A stretch of 64,000 bases of DNA, from contig QQVD01000050.1 in assembly GCA_003388555.1 (NCBI GenBank), positions 186,001-250,000 on the forward strand, given 5' to 3'. This document shows, in pieces, positions 40,250 through 49,066 of this stretch (position 1 is the stretch's first letter; the number at the start of each line of letters is the position of its first letter). The notes under the pieces are model-generated. The model did no database searches, was not told the DNA's origin, and worked only from the letters and a program-made list of their open reading frames with translations. Made by a program: the position numbers and the translations under genes. The stretch comes from Acidobacteriota bacterium. GTDB taxonomy: Bacteria; Acidobacteriota; Thermoanaerobaculia; Multivoradales; Multivoraceae.

Positions 40250-42690
40250 TCTGGACAGGTCTCGGGAGTCTGGCGGTCGAAGCGATCCTGCGGGTGAGCC
40301 TGTTGCTCGGCTGCGCGGCGGCCCTCGTGTGGCTGCTGCGGCGCCGGAGCCTCTGGGCGGGGCTGCGATCGTCGATCCTGTCGTTGGTCGCGGCGGCAGC
40401 GGTCGCCCTGCCGCTGGCGCTGGTGTCGGTGCCTCGTCTCGAGGTGCCGATGCCGCCGGGTCTGTCGTGGCTCGCGCCGCCTGCCGAGACGGTCGCGTCG
40501 ACGCCCGCCTCGACGCCTGCGTCGACGCTGGAAGTCCAGGCGGCGCACCTCGAGACGCCGCTGCAGAACGGGGCGCAGAGCGCGGCGGTGCGATCGGTCG
40601 GCGCCCGGGACGCCAGCAGCGGGACGATCGGCGCGCCAGCCGAGCCCGCGGCGCCCGCAGCCGGGGATGAGGCCTCGGGCTTCGCCCAGGCGCGCGCGAT
40701 CGCCTCCTCGTCGCGCCAGCCGTTGCTGCCGTACGTGCTCCTGGCTTCGTGGATGCTGGTCGCGGCAGCGCTGCTGGCGCGGCTGCTCTGGGGCCTCGGC
40801 CTGGCCGAGAGGCTGCGGCGGTCCGCACATCCTCTCGACGGCGAGGCGGCGGGCGCCTTCGATCGAATCGCCGCAAGCGCAGGGCTGGGTCGGGTGCGTG
40901 CCGGCTGGTCGCCCCGGCTCGAAGGGCCGGCGGTGCTCGGGGTGCTGCGCCCCCAGGTGCTGCTGCCGGTCTCGGCGCGCGAGTGGTCGGCGGAACGCCT
41001 CGAAGTGGTGCTGACGCACGAGCTGCAGCACGTGCGGCGGCACGACCTGCTCTGGCGCCTGGTGGCGCACCTCGCCTGCGTCCTCTACTGGTTCCATCCC
41101 GGCTTCTGGTGGGTGCGCAGACGGCTGGTGCTGGACCAGGAGCGGGCCTGCGACCAGGCGGTGCTCGCCGGCGGCACCAGACCGTCGTCCTACGCCCGCC
41201 ACCTGCTCGATCTGGCGCACGGCAGCGAGCGCCTGCGTGCCGTGCCAGCCGTTCCGTTCGCTCGACCCAACGACCTGGAGACCCGTCTCATGGACCTGCT
41301 CGATCCCCGCATGATCCGCCTGTCGCGCCGCGGCGCCACCGGAAGTCGCGAAGAGGCGCGGCGCTCGGCGCCGTGGCTGCTCGGCATGACGGTCGCCGCT
41401 CTGGCGGCCGCTCTGCTCGCACCGGCTGGTGCTCAGCCCGGCAGCCGCGCCGCCAGCGGCGAGCCGTCGCGCCCGGTCTCCGAGGTGCTGCGCGACATGC
41501 GCGCGGTGGAGGAGCGCATGGAGGGCGTCGAGGCGCGGCTCGAGGCGGCCGAGGAGGAGGCCGAGACCCTCGCGGGCGAAGGCGACGTCGAGCTCGAGGC
41601 AGCGATGGAGGAGTACGAGAGCCGCATCGAGGCGCTCGAGGACGAGCTGCGTCCCTTCGAGGAGCGCATGGAGGAGGTCGAGCGCGAGTACGACGCGCTG
41701 GAGACCTCGCCCGAGCAGGAGCGTGCGATGGAGGCGTTCGAGGCGGAGATGGAGCTGCTCGAGCAATCGCTCGAGCCGCTCGAGGACGAAATGGAGGCTC
41801 TCGCCGACTCGCTGGAGCCGCTCGAGCAGCAGCGTGAGGAGCTGGAGCGCCGCGCCGAGCCTTTCGAGGAGCGGATGGAGGCGCTCGAGGACCAGCTGGA
41901 GCCGCTCGAGGACGAGCTCGACGCCCTGGAGGACGAGCTCGACGAGGCTCGGGAGCGCGGCGACGAGGCACGTGAGCCGGCCCTGCGAGAGGAGATGCGC
42001 CAAGTGCGCGAGCGCATGGAGCCGATCCGCCAGCAGCAGCGCGAGCTGGGCCACGAGCTCCGCGAGGTCTTCCGCGACATGCCGCGCTTCGAGCCCGATC
42101 CGTCGACGCTCGAGGCGATGCGCGAGGTGCAGGAGCGGATGCGGCCGATCCACGAGGAGATCCAACGCCGCGTGGAAGCGGCGAGGCCGCAGTTCGAGGC
42201 TCTGGCGGCGAGGAGCGCCGAGCTGACCCTCCCCAGGGAACGAATGGAGTCGATCCACGCCGAGATGGAGCCGGTGCTCGAGCGCCTGGAGGCGGTGCAG
42301 GAGGAGATGAGACCGCGGCTGCAGGAGATGGCACGACGGCATGCGGCGGCCCGGCCCGCCTACCAGCGGCTCGGCGAGATCGCGCGCGAGATGGGGCCCT
42401 TGGGCGAGGAGATGGGGCGGCTCGGCAGGGAGCTGCGGCGCGCCATGGCCGACGAGATCGTCGCGGTCCTGCAGTCCGAGCTGGGCGCCTCCTACGATCG
42501 CTCGCGGCTCGAGCAGGTGGCCTCAGAGCTGCTCCGCGGGGCCGACATCGACGGCGACGGCGACCGGTTGGAGCTCGACGAGGACGCCGAGACGCTGCGG
42601 CGGAGGCTCGACGAAGGGCTGCCTGAGGCCGACGCGGCCGTGCGCCAGCGCCTGGCCGAGCGCCTGAGCGGGCACGTCTTCGGAGGCTGA
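40246..42690 (+). CDS. BlaR1-like M56 metallopeptidase with long coiled-coil domain
   Basis: This 814-aa protein has an N-terminal membrane part with helices near residues 10-30, 43-62 and 163-185. The M56 zinc site is HELQH at 258-262, with a downstream Glu in DQERACDQAV. A last helix lies near residues 377-394. The C-terminal region, on the opposite side of the membrane from the protease if topology follows BlaR1, is a Glu/Arg-rich coiled coil from about 410 to 735. No penicillin-binding domain is present. A DxDGD loop at 767-778 resembles a calcium-binding site. The start has a strong GAGGAGGAGG site. The signal sensed is unknown. Confidence 0.88.
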   Translation: MIWTGLGSLAVEAILRVSLLLGCAAALVWLLRRRSLWAGLRSSILSLVAAAAVALPLALVSVPRLEVPMPPGLSWLAPPAETVASTPASTPASTLEVQAAHLETPLQNGAQSAAVRSVGARDASSGTIGAPAEPAAPAAGDEASGFAQARAIASSSRQPLLPYVLLASWMLVAAALLARLLWGLGLAERLRRSAHPLDGEAAGAFDRIAASAGLGRVRAGWSPRLEGPAVLGVLRPQVLLPVSAREWSAERLEVVLTHELQHVRRHDLLWRLVAHLACVLYWFHPGFWWVRRRLVLDQERACDQAVLAGGTRPSSYARHLLDLAHGSERLRAVPAVPFARPNDLETRLMDLLDPRMIRLSRRGATGSREEARRSAPWLLGMTVAALAAALLAPAGAQPGSRAASGEPSRPVSEVLRDMRAVEERMEGVEARLEAAEEEAETLAGEGDVELEAAMEEYESRIEALEDELRPFEERMEEVEREYDALETSPEQERAMEAFEAEMELLEQSLEPLEDEMEALADSLEPLEQQREELERRAEPFEERMEALEDQLEPLEDELDALEDELDEARERGDEAREPALREEMRQVRERMEPIRQQQRELGHELREVFRDMPRFEPDPSTLEAMREVQERMRPIHEEIQRRVEAARPQFEALAARSAELTLPRERMESIHAEMEPVLERLEAVQEEMRPRLQEMARRHAAARPAYQRLGEIAREMGPLGEEMGRLGRELRRAMADEIVAVLQSELGASYDRSRLEQVASELLRGADIDGDGDRLELDEDAETLRRRLDEGLPEADAAVRQRLAERLSGHVFGG

Positions 42691-42988
42691 GCGCTGCCGC
42701 GGCTGCACCGCTGTGCGCTTCGAAGTGGCGGTGCGCAGCGGACTCGGCGCGGTCGCGCGTCGTCGTCCTTCGGCTGGGGCCTCTCGGGACTCGGAAGAGT
42801 TGAAGATCGGACTTGCGGCGTCGATCTCGGATGGCTATGCTGTAGCAGCATTTTCCTTCTGAGAACAGGCGCCTCTGCCGCTGCCGCCCAGCCTCCTGCG
42901 CGGTGGGGTGCCGGAGAGAGCGCTCGGACCTCAGCCGCACGACGACTCCGGAGCCAGACGACTCCGAAGCAGACGAGGAGTGAGCCCC
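42691..42988. other. Intergenic region before secreted lineage-specific protein
   Basis: These 298 bp hold no supported gene. They contain a weak promoter-like hexamer pair at 42813-42841 and a 16-bp tandem duplication (42941-42956 and 42957-42972, GACGACTCCG start in both) just before the ribosome site GAGGAG. Confidence 0.5.
42813..42841 (+). promoter_or_regulatory. Possible promoter of the secreted protein gene
   Basis: TTGCGG and TATGCT are spaced 17 bp apart in a locally less GC-rich patch. Each hexamer matches the sigma-70 consensus only partially. A transcript from here would have a leader of about 140 nt. Confidence 0.3.
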
Positions 42989-44566
42989 ATGCCCCACGGT
43001 TCGCGCAGCGCAGCGCCGTCCAGCCTCCGATCGCCCTCGAGGCCGCCGAGGCCGACGCGATCGCTCCGGGTCGCCCCCGGCGTCGCCCTCGCTCTCACGC
43101 TGCTGACGCTCGCTGGCGCGGCGGTCGCCACGGCCACGGACTTCCCCGACGGCGCAGCGGTGGTCTCCAACGTCGACGACTGCTTCCCCTGGGCGCCGGA
43201 CGTCGCGTCGCATCCCGACGGCGGCTCGCTGGTCGCGTGGCAGAACCAGACCGCGATCGAGCGCCGGCTGCTGGATCGTGACCTGGCCGCCGGTCAGGAG
43301 CGGCGCCTGCTGAGCAGCGGCCTGCCGGTCTACGAGCCCGCCGTGGCGGTGCGCGCCGACGGCAGCGCGGCGGTGGCGTGGGCTGTACCCCAGCAGGACG
43401 CCATCCGCGCCGTCGTGGTCGACGCGGACGGTTCTCTGCACGCGGGCTTCTTCCTCCAGCCGTTCGACGGCCTCGAGGTCGTCGACCTGGGGCTCACCCT
43501 GGGCGAGGATGGCGAGAGCTTCCTCGCCTACCAGCGCGTCTCGCTCGATGCGGTGCGCTTCGACGAGGACGGCGTGCTCGAGGTGATCGACTTCGGCGAC
43601 GGCGGCGACCGGGTCTCGCTGGTCGAGCACGCTGGCGTCTTCTGGCACGCCTGGGTGACCCACCTGCCGACCTCGCCGCCGTCGGCCAGCGTGACGCTGC
43701 ACCGTCGCTCGCTCGACGGCACCAGTCTCGGAGGGCTCGCCGGTTCGATCGAGTTCGGGACCATCACCGACACCGCGCTGGCGGTCGACGGTCTCGGCCG
43801 CGTCTGGTTCGCCTGGTCTTCACCCGGCGACGGCCTGCGGGTGCGCGTCTTCAGCGCCGAGGGTGACCCGATCAGCGGTCCGATCGAGGTCGCCGGTGGC
43901 AACCGCTCGATCGACCATCTCGACTTCGCCGTCGATGCAGGCGGCAACGCCATCGTCGTCTGGGAGCAGTACGTCGGTGGCTTCGGATTCTCGGACCTCA
44001 ACGTCTGGGGGCGGCGGCTGCGGGCCTCCGGTGCGCTCGGCCTGCCCTTCCTGATCGCCGACGGCGAGCGCGACGCCGGATCGGTGGGGTTCTCCTACCA
44101 GCAGCCGGCGGTGGCGGTTTCCGGACCGGGCGAAGCGACCGTCGTCGCCTCGACCTGGCGCCCGGTGATCGTCGATCCGCCGCCCTGCGGCTCCGAGGCG
44201 CTCGGAGCCTTCGCGGTGCAGGTGCCGCTAGGCGAGCCGACCGACCTGTTGCTGCAGGACGGCAGGTTCCGGGTGTCGGTCGACTGGGTCGCTCCGGGTG
44301 GCGCCGTCTCCGCCGCCAACGCGGCGCCGGGCAGCGATCTCAGCGGCTCCTTCTGGTTCTTCCAGGAGGAGAACAAGGAGCTCGAGGTCAAGGTGCTCGA
44401 CGGCAGCGCGATCAACGGCCACTTCTGGATCTACGCCAGCGCCCTGACCGATCTCGCCTTCGAGCTGCGGATCGTCGACCAGGCGACTGGCGACGCGCGC
44501 AGCTACACCGCGACGGCGGGCGAGGTCTTCGTGCTGCGCGACGTCGAGGCCTTCGACGCGCCGTAG
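42989..44566 (+). CDS. Secreted protein with propeller-like repeats and lineage-specific C-terminal domain
   Basis: This 525-aa protein has an N-terminal basic segment followed by a hydrophobic signal stretch (about residues 30-50, ending TLAGAAVATAT). Residues about 60-390 contain repeats of the form F-x-G-x-V-V-W-E and A-V-x-A-D-G-S-A-A-V-A-W, suggesting a beta-propeller. The last 100 residues (FRVSVDWVAPGGAV, SGSFWFFQEENKELEVKVLD, INGHFWIYASALTDLAFEL) form a compact domain that I recall recurring at the ends of secreted proteins in Thermoanaerobaculia-like Acidobacteriota. The function is unknown. The ATG at 42989 is supported by GAGGAG upstream. Confidence 0.75.
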   Translation: MPHGSRSAAPSSLRSPSRPPRPTRSLRVAPGVALALTLLTLAGAAVATATDFPDGAAVVSNVDDCFPWAPDVASHPDGGSLVAWQNQTAIERRLLDRDLAAGQERRLLSSGLPVYEPAVAVRADGSAAVAWAVPQQDAIRAVVVDADGSLHAGFFLQPFDGLEVVDLGLTLGEDGESFLAYQRVSLDAVRFDEDGVLEVIDFGDGGDRVSLVEHAGVFWHAWVTHLPTSPPSASVTLHRRSLDGTSLGGLAGSIEFGTITDTALAVDGLGRVWFAWSSPGDGLRVRVFSAEGDPISGPIEVAGGNRSIDHLDFAVDAGGNAIVVWEQYVGGFGFSDLNVWGRRLRASGALGLPFLIADGERDAGSVGFSYQQPAVAVSGPGEATVVASTWRPVIVDPPPCGSEALGAFAVQVPLGEPTDLLLQDGRFRVSVDWVAPGGAVSAANAAPGSDLSGSFWFFQEENKELEVKVLDGSAINGHFWIYASALTDLAFELRIVDQATGDARSYTATAGEVFVLRDVEAFDAP

Positions 44567-44600
44567 CTCGCGCCGAGGCCGGGCTTCCCCACGAGAGGTC

Positions 44601-44912
44601 TCAGATGCCGATCGAGGCCAGCCGCCGCACCAGGTCGCGTGCGGTGGCGGCGAGAGTCGGATGCTCCGCCTCGAACTCGGCGGCGTACTCCTCGAGCCGG
44701 TCGAGCAGCCTCTCGTCCTCGTCGTCGTCGGTCGGCGGCGCCGGGCCTTCGACGTCCCCCGCCTCGACCAGCGCCGCCTGGCGGCTCTCGATGCGGTGGA
44801 TCTCCTGCTGCAGGGCCCGCAGCTTGCGCCGCACCTCGGGCTGGGCGTCGTCGATCTCGGCGAGCTGCTGCTGCAGGCTGCTGAGCTGGCGGAGGAGGTC
44901 TCGTCGGGGCAT
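44601..44912 (-). CDS. DUF4404 family small coiled-coil protein
   Basis: This 103-aa protein has an N-terminal heptad helix rich in Leu, Gln and Arg (about residues 5-50), an acidic linker with Asp/Glu runs, and a C-terminal segment EEYAAEFEAEHPTLAATA and RRLASIGI. The E-x-x-H-P-T-L element and the final I-G-I are typical of DUF4404. It lies 66 nt downstream of corA on the same strand, so it may be co-transcribed. The biochemical role is unknown. Confidence 0.78.
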   Translation of the reverse strand: MPRRDLLRQLSSLQQQLAEIDDAQPEVRRKLRALQQEIHRIESRQAALVEAGDVEGPAPPTDDDEDERLLDRLEEYAAEFEAEHPTLAATARDLVRRLASIGI

Positions 44913-44978
44913 GAAGCTGCGGGTCTCCGGTCGAAGGTCTCCGTGTGCCGGCCGTCCGGCACCTCGGTCACCGCGATC

Positions 44979-45995
44979 CTACTGCCTGTGGTCGGTGCGG
45001 GCGCTGGCGGGCGCCCTCCCCGCCGGCCGCAGCCAGCCGCGACGGTGCAGCAGCACCAGCAGACCGGCGACCACGAGCACCATGGCGCCGAGCAGGAAGA
45101 AGTAGCCGTAGCGGAAGCCGAGCTCGGGGATGTACTCGAAGTTCATGCCGTAGATGCCGGCCATGAAGGTGATCGGCACGAAGATCACCGTGACGATGGT
45201 CAGCGTCTGCATGATCTGGTTCAGGCGGTGCGCCGACAGCGACAGGTAGCCGTTGACCAGATCGTCGGTGACGTCGTAGTAGAGCCGCGCCAGGCTGAGG
45301 TGACGGTCGAGCTGGTCGAGCACGTCGATCAGCTCGTGTTTGTGGCCGGCGAGCTCGGGAGGCGTGGAGCCCTTGGCCTCGGCGAAGATCTGCGCGTGGT
45401 ACTGCAGGATGCGCAGCATGCGGCGCAGGTCGCCCTTCTGCCGCACCAGCTCGGCGAGCAGCGCGTCGGTGGGACTGTCGAGCATCTCGGCTTCCATCTG
45501 CTCGAGCCGGTTCTCCACCGCCAGCAGGGCGGGCAGGAAGCGGTCGCAGACGGTGCGGCAGACGCGCAGCGCCAGCTCGGCGCGCGAGGTGTCGGGCGGC
45601 AACTGGCCGTCGTGCAGCTCGCCGAGGGTCTTGGCGACGCTCGGTGACGGCCCGGAGCTGCGGGTGACCAGGAAGCGCTCGCCGACGAACAGGGCCAGCT
45701 GGATGGTCTTGAAGTCGATCGTCTGCGAGCGGGCGTCGAGCGCCTTGAGGAGCAGGAAGCTGTTGCCCTCGAAGGCCTCGATCTTGGGCGGGTGACGATC
45801 GCGCTGTGCATCGGCGACGGCGTGGCGGTGCAGGCCGAAGGTCTCGCGCAGCAGCTTCGACTCGGTGGCCGGATCCTCGTCGGTGGTGGCGACCCAGATC
45901 AGCGCGTCGCGTGAATCGCGCCAGCGCTGCACGAGCTCGGGACCGCCGCGCAGCAGGCGGGCCTCGGCGGGGTCCCAGAGGGTGACGTCGATCAT
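44979..45995 (-). CDS. corA: CorA-family magnesium/divalent cation channel
   Basis: This 338-aa protein has a long N-terminal cytoplasmic alpha/beta and helical domain, then a stalk helix and two C-terminal membrane helices. The selectivity motif YGMNFEYIPEL lies between the two helices, with the GMN triplet near residue 290, and MQTLTIVTVIFVPITFMAG precedes it. The basic cluster after helix 2 (LLHRRGWLRP) is also normal. The ATG at 45995 gives the family length; the frame is open 24 codons further upstream. A small DUF4404 gene follows on the same strand. Confidence 0.93.
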   Translation of the reverse strand: MIDVTLWDPAEARLLRGGPELVQRWRDSRDALIWVATTDEDPATESKLLRETFGLHRHAVADAQRDRHPPKIEAFEGNSFLLLKALDARSQTIDFKTIQLALFVGERFLVTRSSGPSPSVAKTLGELHDGQLPPDTSRAELALRVCRTVCDRFLPALLAVENRLEQMEAEMLDSPTDALLAELVRQKGDLRRMLRILQYHAQIFAEAKGSTPPELAGHKHELIDVLDQLDRHLSLARLYYDVTDDLVNGYLSLSAHRLNQIMQTLTIVTVIFVPITFMAGIYGMNFEYIPELGFRYGYFFLLGAMVLVVAGLLVLLHRRGWLRPAGRAPASARTDHRQ

Positions 45996-46308
45996 CTGCA
46001 GAGCCTGAGGTTCGTTCGAGTCCGTGCGCGAGCAGATCGCGCGCCGAATGCCGCGATGCCGTCGCACTGTAGCCGACCGGCGGCCGGGACCGCGAAGTCA
46101 CCCGGCCAAGCGGGGCCGCCCCAGCTCGACGGGGCCCCGGCCCGGCCTGGGAGCGCAGGAGAGAGGCTGAGAACACCACTCGGCCTCGGCACCGGCCCGC
46201 GCGCCGGCGGCAGATCGAGCCGCGACGGGTGCCGCCGCGAGAACCCTCGCGATGCCGCCTCCGTATCTCTCGCAAACGATCCCCACATCGCTGGACGGGA
46301 GTGAACCG

Positions 46309-49011
46309 ATGAGTCGACCGCGACGACCTCCGTCGAAGAGCCGCCTCGACGAGCGGCCCGGCACCCTGCCCGACGGCCTGCGGCTCGATGGGCTGCGGCT
46401 CGATCTGCGCTACAGCCTGCGCTCGCTGCGCCGACGCCCTCTGCCGTACCTGCTCGCCACCCTGTCGCTGGGCCTCGGCATGGCGGCGACGCTCTCCGTG
46501 CTGGCGACCTTGAGCTCGCTCTTCCTGCAGCCGCTCCCGGGCGTCGATGCGCGACTCGAGCGGGTGAACCTGGTGGTGCGCGACGCGCGCACCGACTCCC
46601 CCGAGTTCGCTTCGTACCCCGAGTACCGCGAGCTCGCCGAGCTCGAGGGCTGGCGCACGCTCGCCGGCTTCCACGGCACCACCGCGGCGCTCGGGCTCAG
46701 CGCCGACGCCGACACCGAGCTGGTTCCGGTCAAGGCGGTGAGCAGCGACTACTTCGGCGCGCTGGGCGTCGAGGTGGCGAGGGGCCGAGGTTTCCAGCCC
46801 GAGGAAGAGGAGCTGGCCGCCGAGGTGGCGGTGGTCAGCGAGCGCTTCTGGCGCGAGCGCTTCGGCGCGGCGGCGGCGCCGGGCGGCGAGCGGATCTGGA
46901 TCAACGGGCGCCCGCTGCAGGTCGTGGGAGTGGTCGCGGGCGGTTTCCGGGGTCACTTCAAGGGCTTCCCGTTCGACGTCTTCGTGCCCTTCGGCGCTGC
47001 CGAGCTGCTCGATCTGCCGGGGCCCTCCGAGCGCGCCGATCCCGAGCGCCGCTGGGTGGAGCTGGTGGGTACCCTGGCTCCGGGCGCCGAGCTCGAGTCG
47101 ATGGCCGCTGGGGTGCAGGTCGCCGCCAGCCGGATCGCCGAGCGCCGGCCGCCGGGAGCGCAACAGGTGGAGTACGCGCTGGAGCGCTCCAGCGGGCTCG
47201 ACGCCGATCTGCGCGGCGGCCTGCTCGTGTTCGGCCTCGGTCTGCTCGGCATCGCCTTCCTGCTGCTGCTGGGTGGCAGCGTCAACGCCGTCAACCTCAC
47301 CCTGGCGCGACTGGCGGCGCGTCGCGGTGAGCTGCGGGTGCGCGCGGCGCTCGGGGCACCGCGCACCCGGATCGCCCGCCAGCTCTGCGTCGAGGCATCG
47401 CTCGGAGCGCTCGCGGCACTGGCGGTCGGCCTGTCGGTGGCCTGGTGGGCGACGGTTCGCGTCGGCGAGCTCTTCTCCAGCCTCGACGGTCGGGTGCACC
47501 TCGACGTCGGCCTCGACGGTCGCACGGTGGCGGCAGCGGTGCTGCTCACCGTGCTGGTGGTGTTCGTCTCGGGACTGCTGCCCGGCCTGCGCGCCGGCCG
47601 GCGTTTCGCCGACGGAGGTTTCTCGAGCCGGGCGGCGGCGCTCGGCGGGGGCTCCGGGCAGCGCGCCCGGCGGACCCTGGTGGTGGTGCAGGTCGGCCTG
47701 TCGTTCGCGATCCTGGTGGGCGCCGCGCTCTTCCTGCGCGCGCTGGGTGCGGCAGCCGCGCTCGACCCCGGCATCGAGGTCGACGGGGTGGTGGCGATGG
47801 AGGTCGACGCGGCGCGGGCCCTGGTCACCGGCACCGAGGTGGCCTCTGCCGGGATGGCCGACGGTGGCCCGGCGGAAGGCGAAGTCGGCGGCGCAGGCGC
47901 GGAGAGTGGCGTGGCGGAGGAGCTGGAGGAGCTGGAGGAGGCGAGCCGGCGCCTGCGTGCCGGCCTCTTCCTCGATGAGCTGCTGCGGCGAGCGCGGCAG
48001 GTTCCCGGCGTCGATGGCGCCGCCTTCGTCTCGCGGGTGCCGCTGACGCTGGGAGCGCGCTTCTTCGCCAACCCGGTCGACGTGGTGGTGCCCGGCGAGA
48101 CCGAGGTCCAGGACGGGCGCGGCGACGCGGTGGAGCATGCTGTGGTCTCGCCCGAGTACTTCCGCACCCTGCGCATCCCGCTGCTCGCGGGGCGGGTGCT
48201 GGCGCCCCGCGACCGGGCCGATGCGGCTCCGGTGGCGGTCGTCTCGCGGGCGTTCCTCGAGCGCTACCCGGCACTGGCAAGAGGCCCGGTCGGCGAAGCC
48301 GGATCCGATCCGGCGTCCGCCCTCGGCGCCACGCTCGAGATCGACGGCCGCCGCCACGAGATCGTCGGTGTCGTCGGCGACGTCCGCGTGCGACGTCTCG
48401 ACGAGACGCCGCAGCCGATGCTCTACCTTCCGCTGGCGCAGGCGCAGCGTACGCGGATGACCCTGCTGGCCCGGGCCGAGGGTGCACCAGGATCGGGCGG
48501 CCCCGACGCCGTGGCCGGGGCACTGCGCGAGGTGCTGCGCGAGATGGCGCCGAGCCTCCCGGTGAGTCCCCCGACGCCGCTCGAGAAGCTCCTCGCGGCG
48601 TCGCTGCTGCCGCAACGCGTCGGCAGCTCCGCTGCCGGAGCTCTCGGCGCGATGGGGCTGCTGCTGGCGGCGATCGGGCTCTACGGCGTGCTGGCGCAGT
48701 GGGTGCATCAGCGCCGCGCCGAGCTCGGCCTGCGCCTCAGCCTCGGTGCGCGTCCCGTCGAGCTGCTCTGGATGGTGGTGCGCCAGGGCGTCGTACTGGC
48801 GGCCCTCGGCATCGCCTGCGCGCTACCGCTGGCGGCGCTCGGCTCGCGCTTCCTGGGCGGCTTCCTCTACGGCCTCTCTCCCCTCGACCCGCTGAGCTAC
48901 GGCGCGGTGGCGCTGGTGCTCGCCGCCTGTGCCGCTCTGGCGTCGCTGCTGCCGGCGCGCGTCGCGGCCGCCACCGACCCGATGAGCTCGCTGCGCGCGC
49001 TCGGCGACTGA
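46309..49011 (+). CDS. ADOP-type FtsX/MacB-like ABC permease
   Basis: This 900-aa permease has an N-terminal helix at about residues 43-65, a MacB-PCD periplasmic domain, FtsX helices starting LLLLGGSVNAVNLTLARLAA and a second periplasmic domain. The C-terminal FtsX block begins LGAMGLLLAAIGLYGVLA. A loop of about 35 residues rich in Gly, Ala and Glu (EVASAGMADGGPAEGEVGG) interrupts the second periplasmic part, unlike the paralog at 33112. No ATPase gene is nearby. The ATG at 46309 follows GGGAG. The substrate is unknown. Confidence 0.9.
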   Translation: MSRPRRPPSKSRLDERPGTLPDGLRLDGLRLDLRYSLRSLRRRPLPYLLATLSLGLGMAATLSVLATLSSLFLQPLPGVDARLERVNLVVRDARTDSPEFASYPEYRELAELEGWRTLAGFHGTTAALGLSADADTELVPVKAVSSDYFGALGVEVARGRGFQPEEEELAAEVAVVSERFWRERFGAAAAPGGERIWINGRPLQVVGVVAGGFRGHFKGFPFDVFVPFGAAELLDLPGPSERADPERRWVELVGTLAPGAELESMAAGVQVAASRIAERRPPGAQQVEYALERSSGLDADLRGGLLVFGLGLLGIAFLLLLGGSVNAVNLTLARLAARRGELRVRAALGAPRTRIARQLCVEASLGALAALAVGLSVAWWATVRVGELFSSLDGRVHLDVGLDGRTVAAAVLLTVLVVFVSGLLPGLRAGRRFADGGFSSRAAALGGGSGQRARRTLVVVQVGLSFAILVGAALFLRALGAAAALDPGIEVDGVVAMEVDAARALVTGTEVASAGMADGGPAEGEVGGAGAESGVAEELEELEEASRRLRAGLFLDELLRRARQVPGVDGAAFVSRVPLTLGARFFANPVDVVVPGETEVQDGRGDAVEHAVVSPEYFRTLRIPLLAGRVLAPRDRADAAPVAVVSRAFLERYPALARGPVGEAGSDPASALGATLEIDGRRHEIVGVVGDVRVRRLDETPQPMLYLPLAQAQRTRMTLLARAEGAPGSGGPDAVAGALREVLREMAPSLPVSPPTPLEKLLAASLLPQRVGSSAAGALGAMGLLLAAIGLYGVLAQWVHQRRAELGLRLSLGARPVELLWMVVRQGVVLAALGIACALPLAALGSRFLGGFLYGLSPLDPLSYGAVALVLAACAALASLLPARVAAATDPMSSLRALGD

Positions 49012-49066
49012 GGCCCTGCCGCGCCCGGGGCCGCCGGGTGAGAGGTCCCGTCCCGTCGCCGCGAGG

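Noticed and set aside
41433..42080. Ser-rich open frame antisense to the coiled-coil of the BlaR1-like gene
   Set aside because: It is the antisense translation of Glu/Arg heptads (GAG/CGC codons giving Ser/Ala) and has no independent support.
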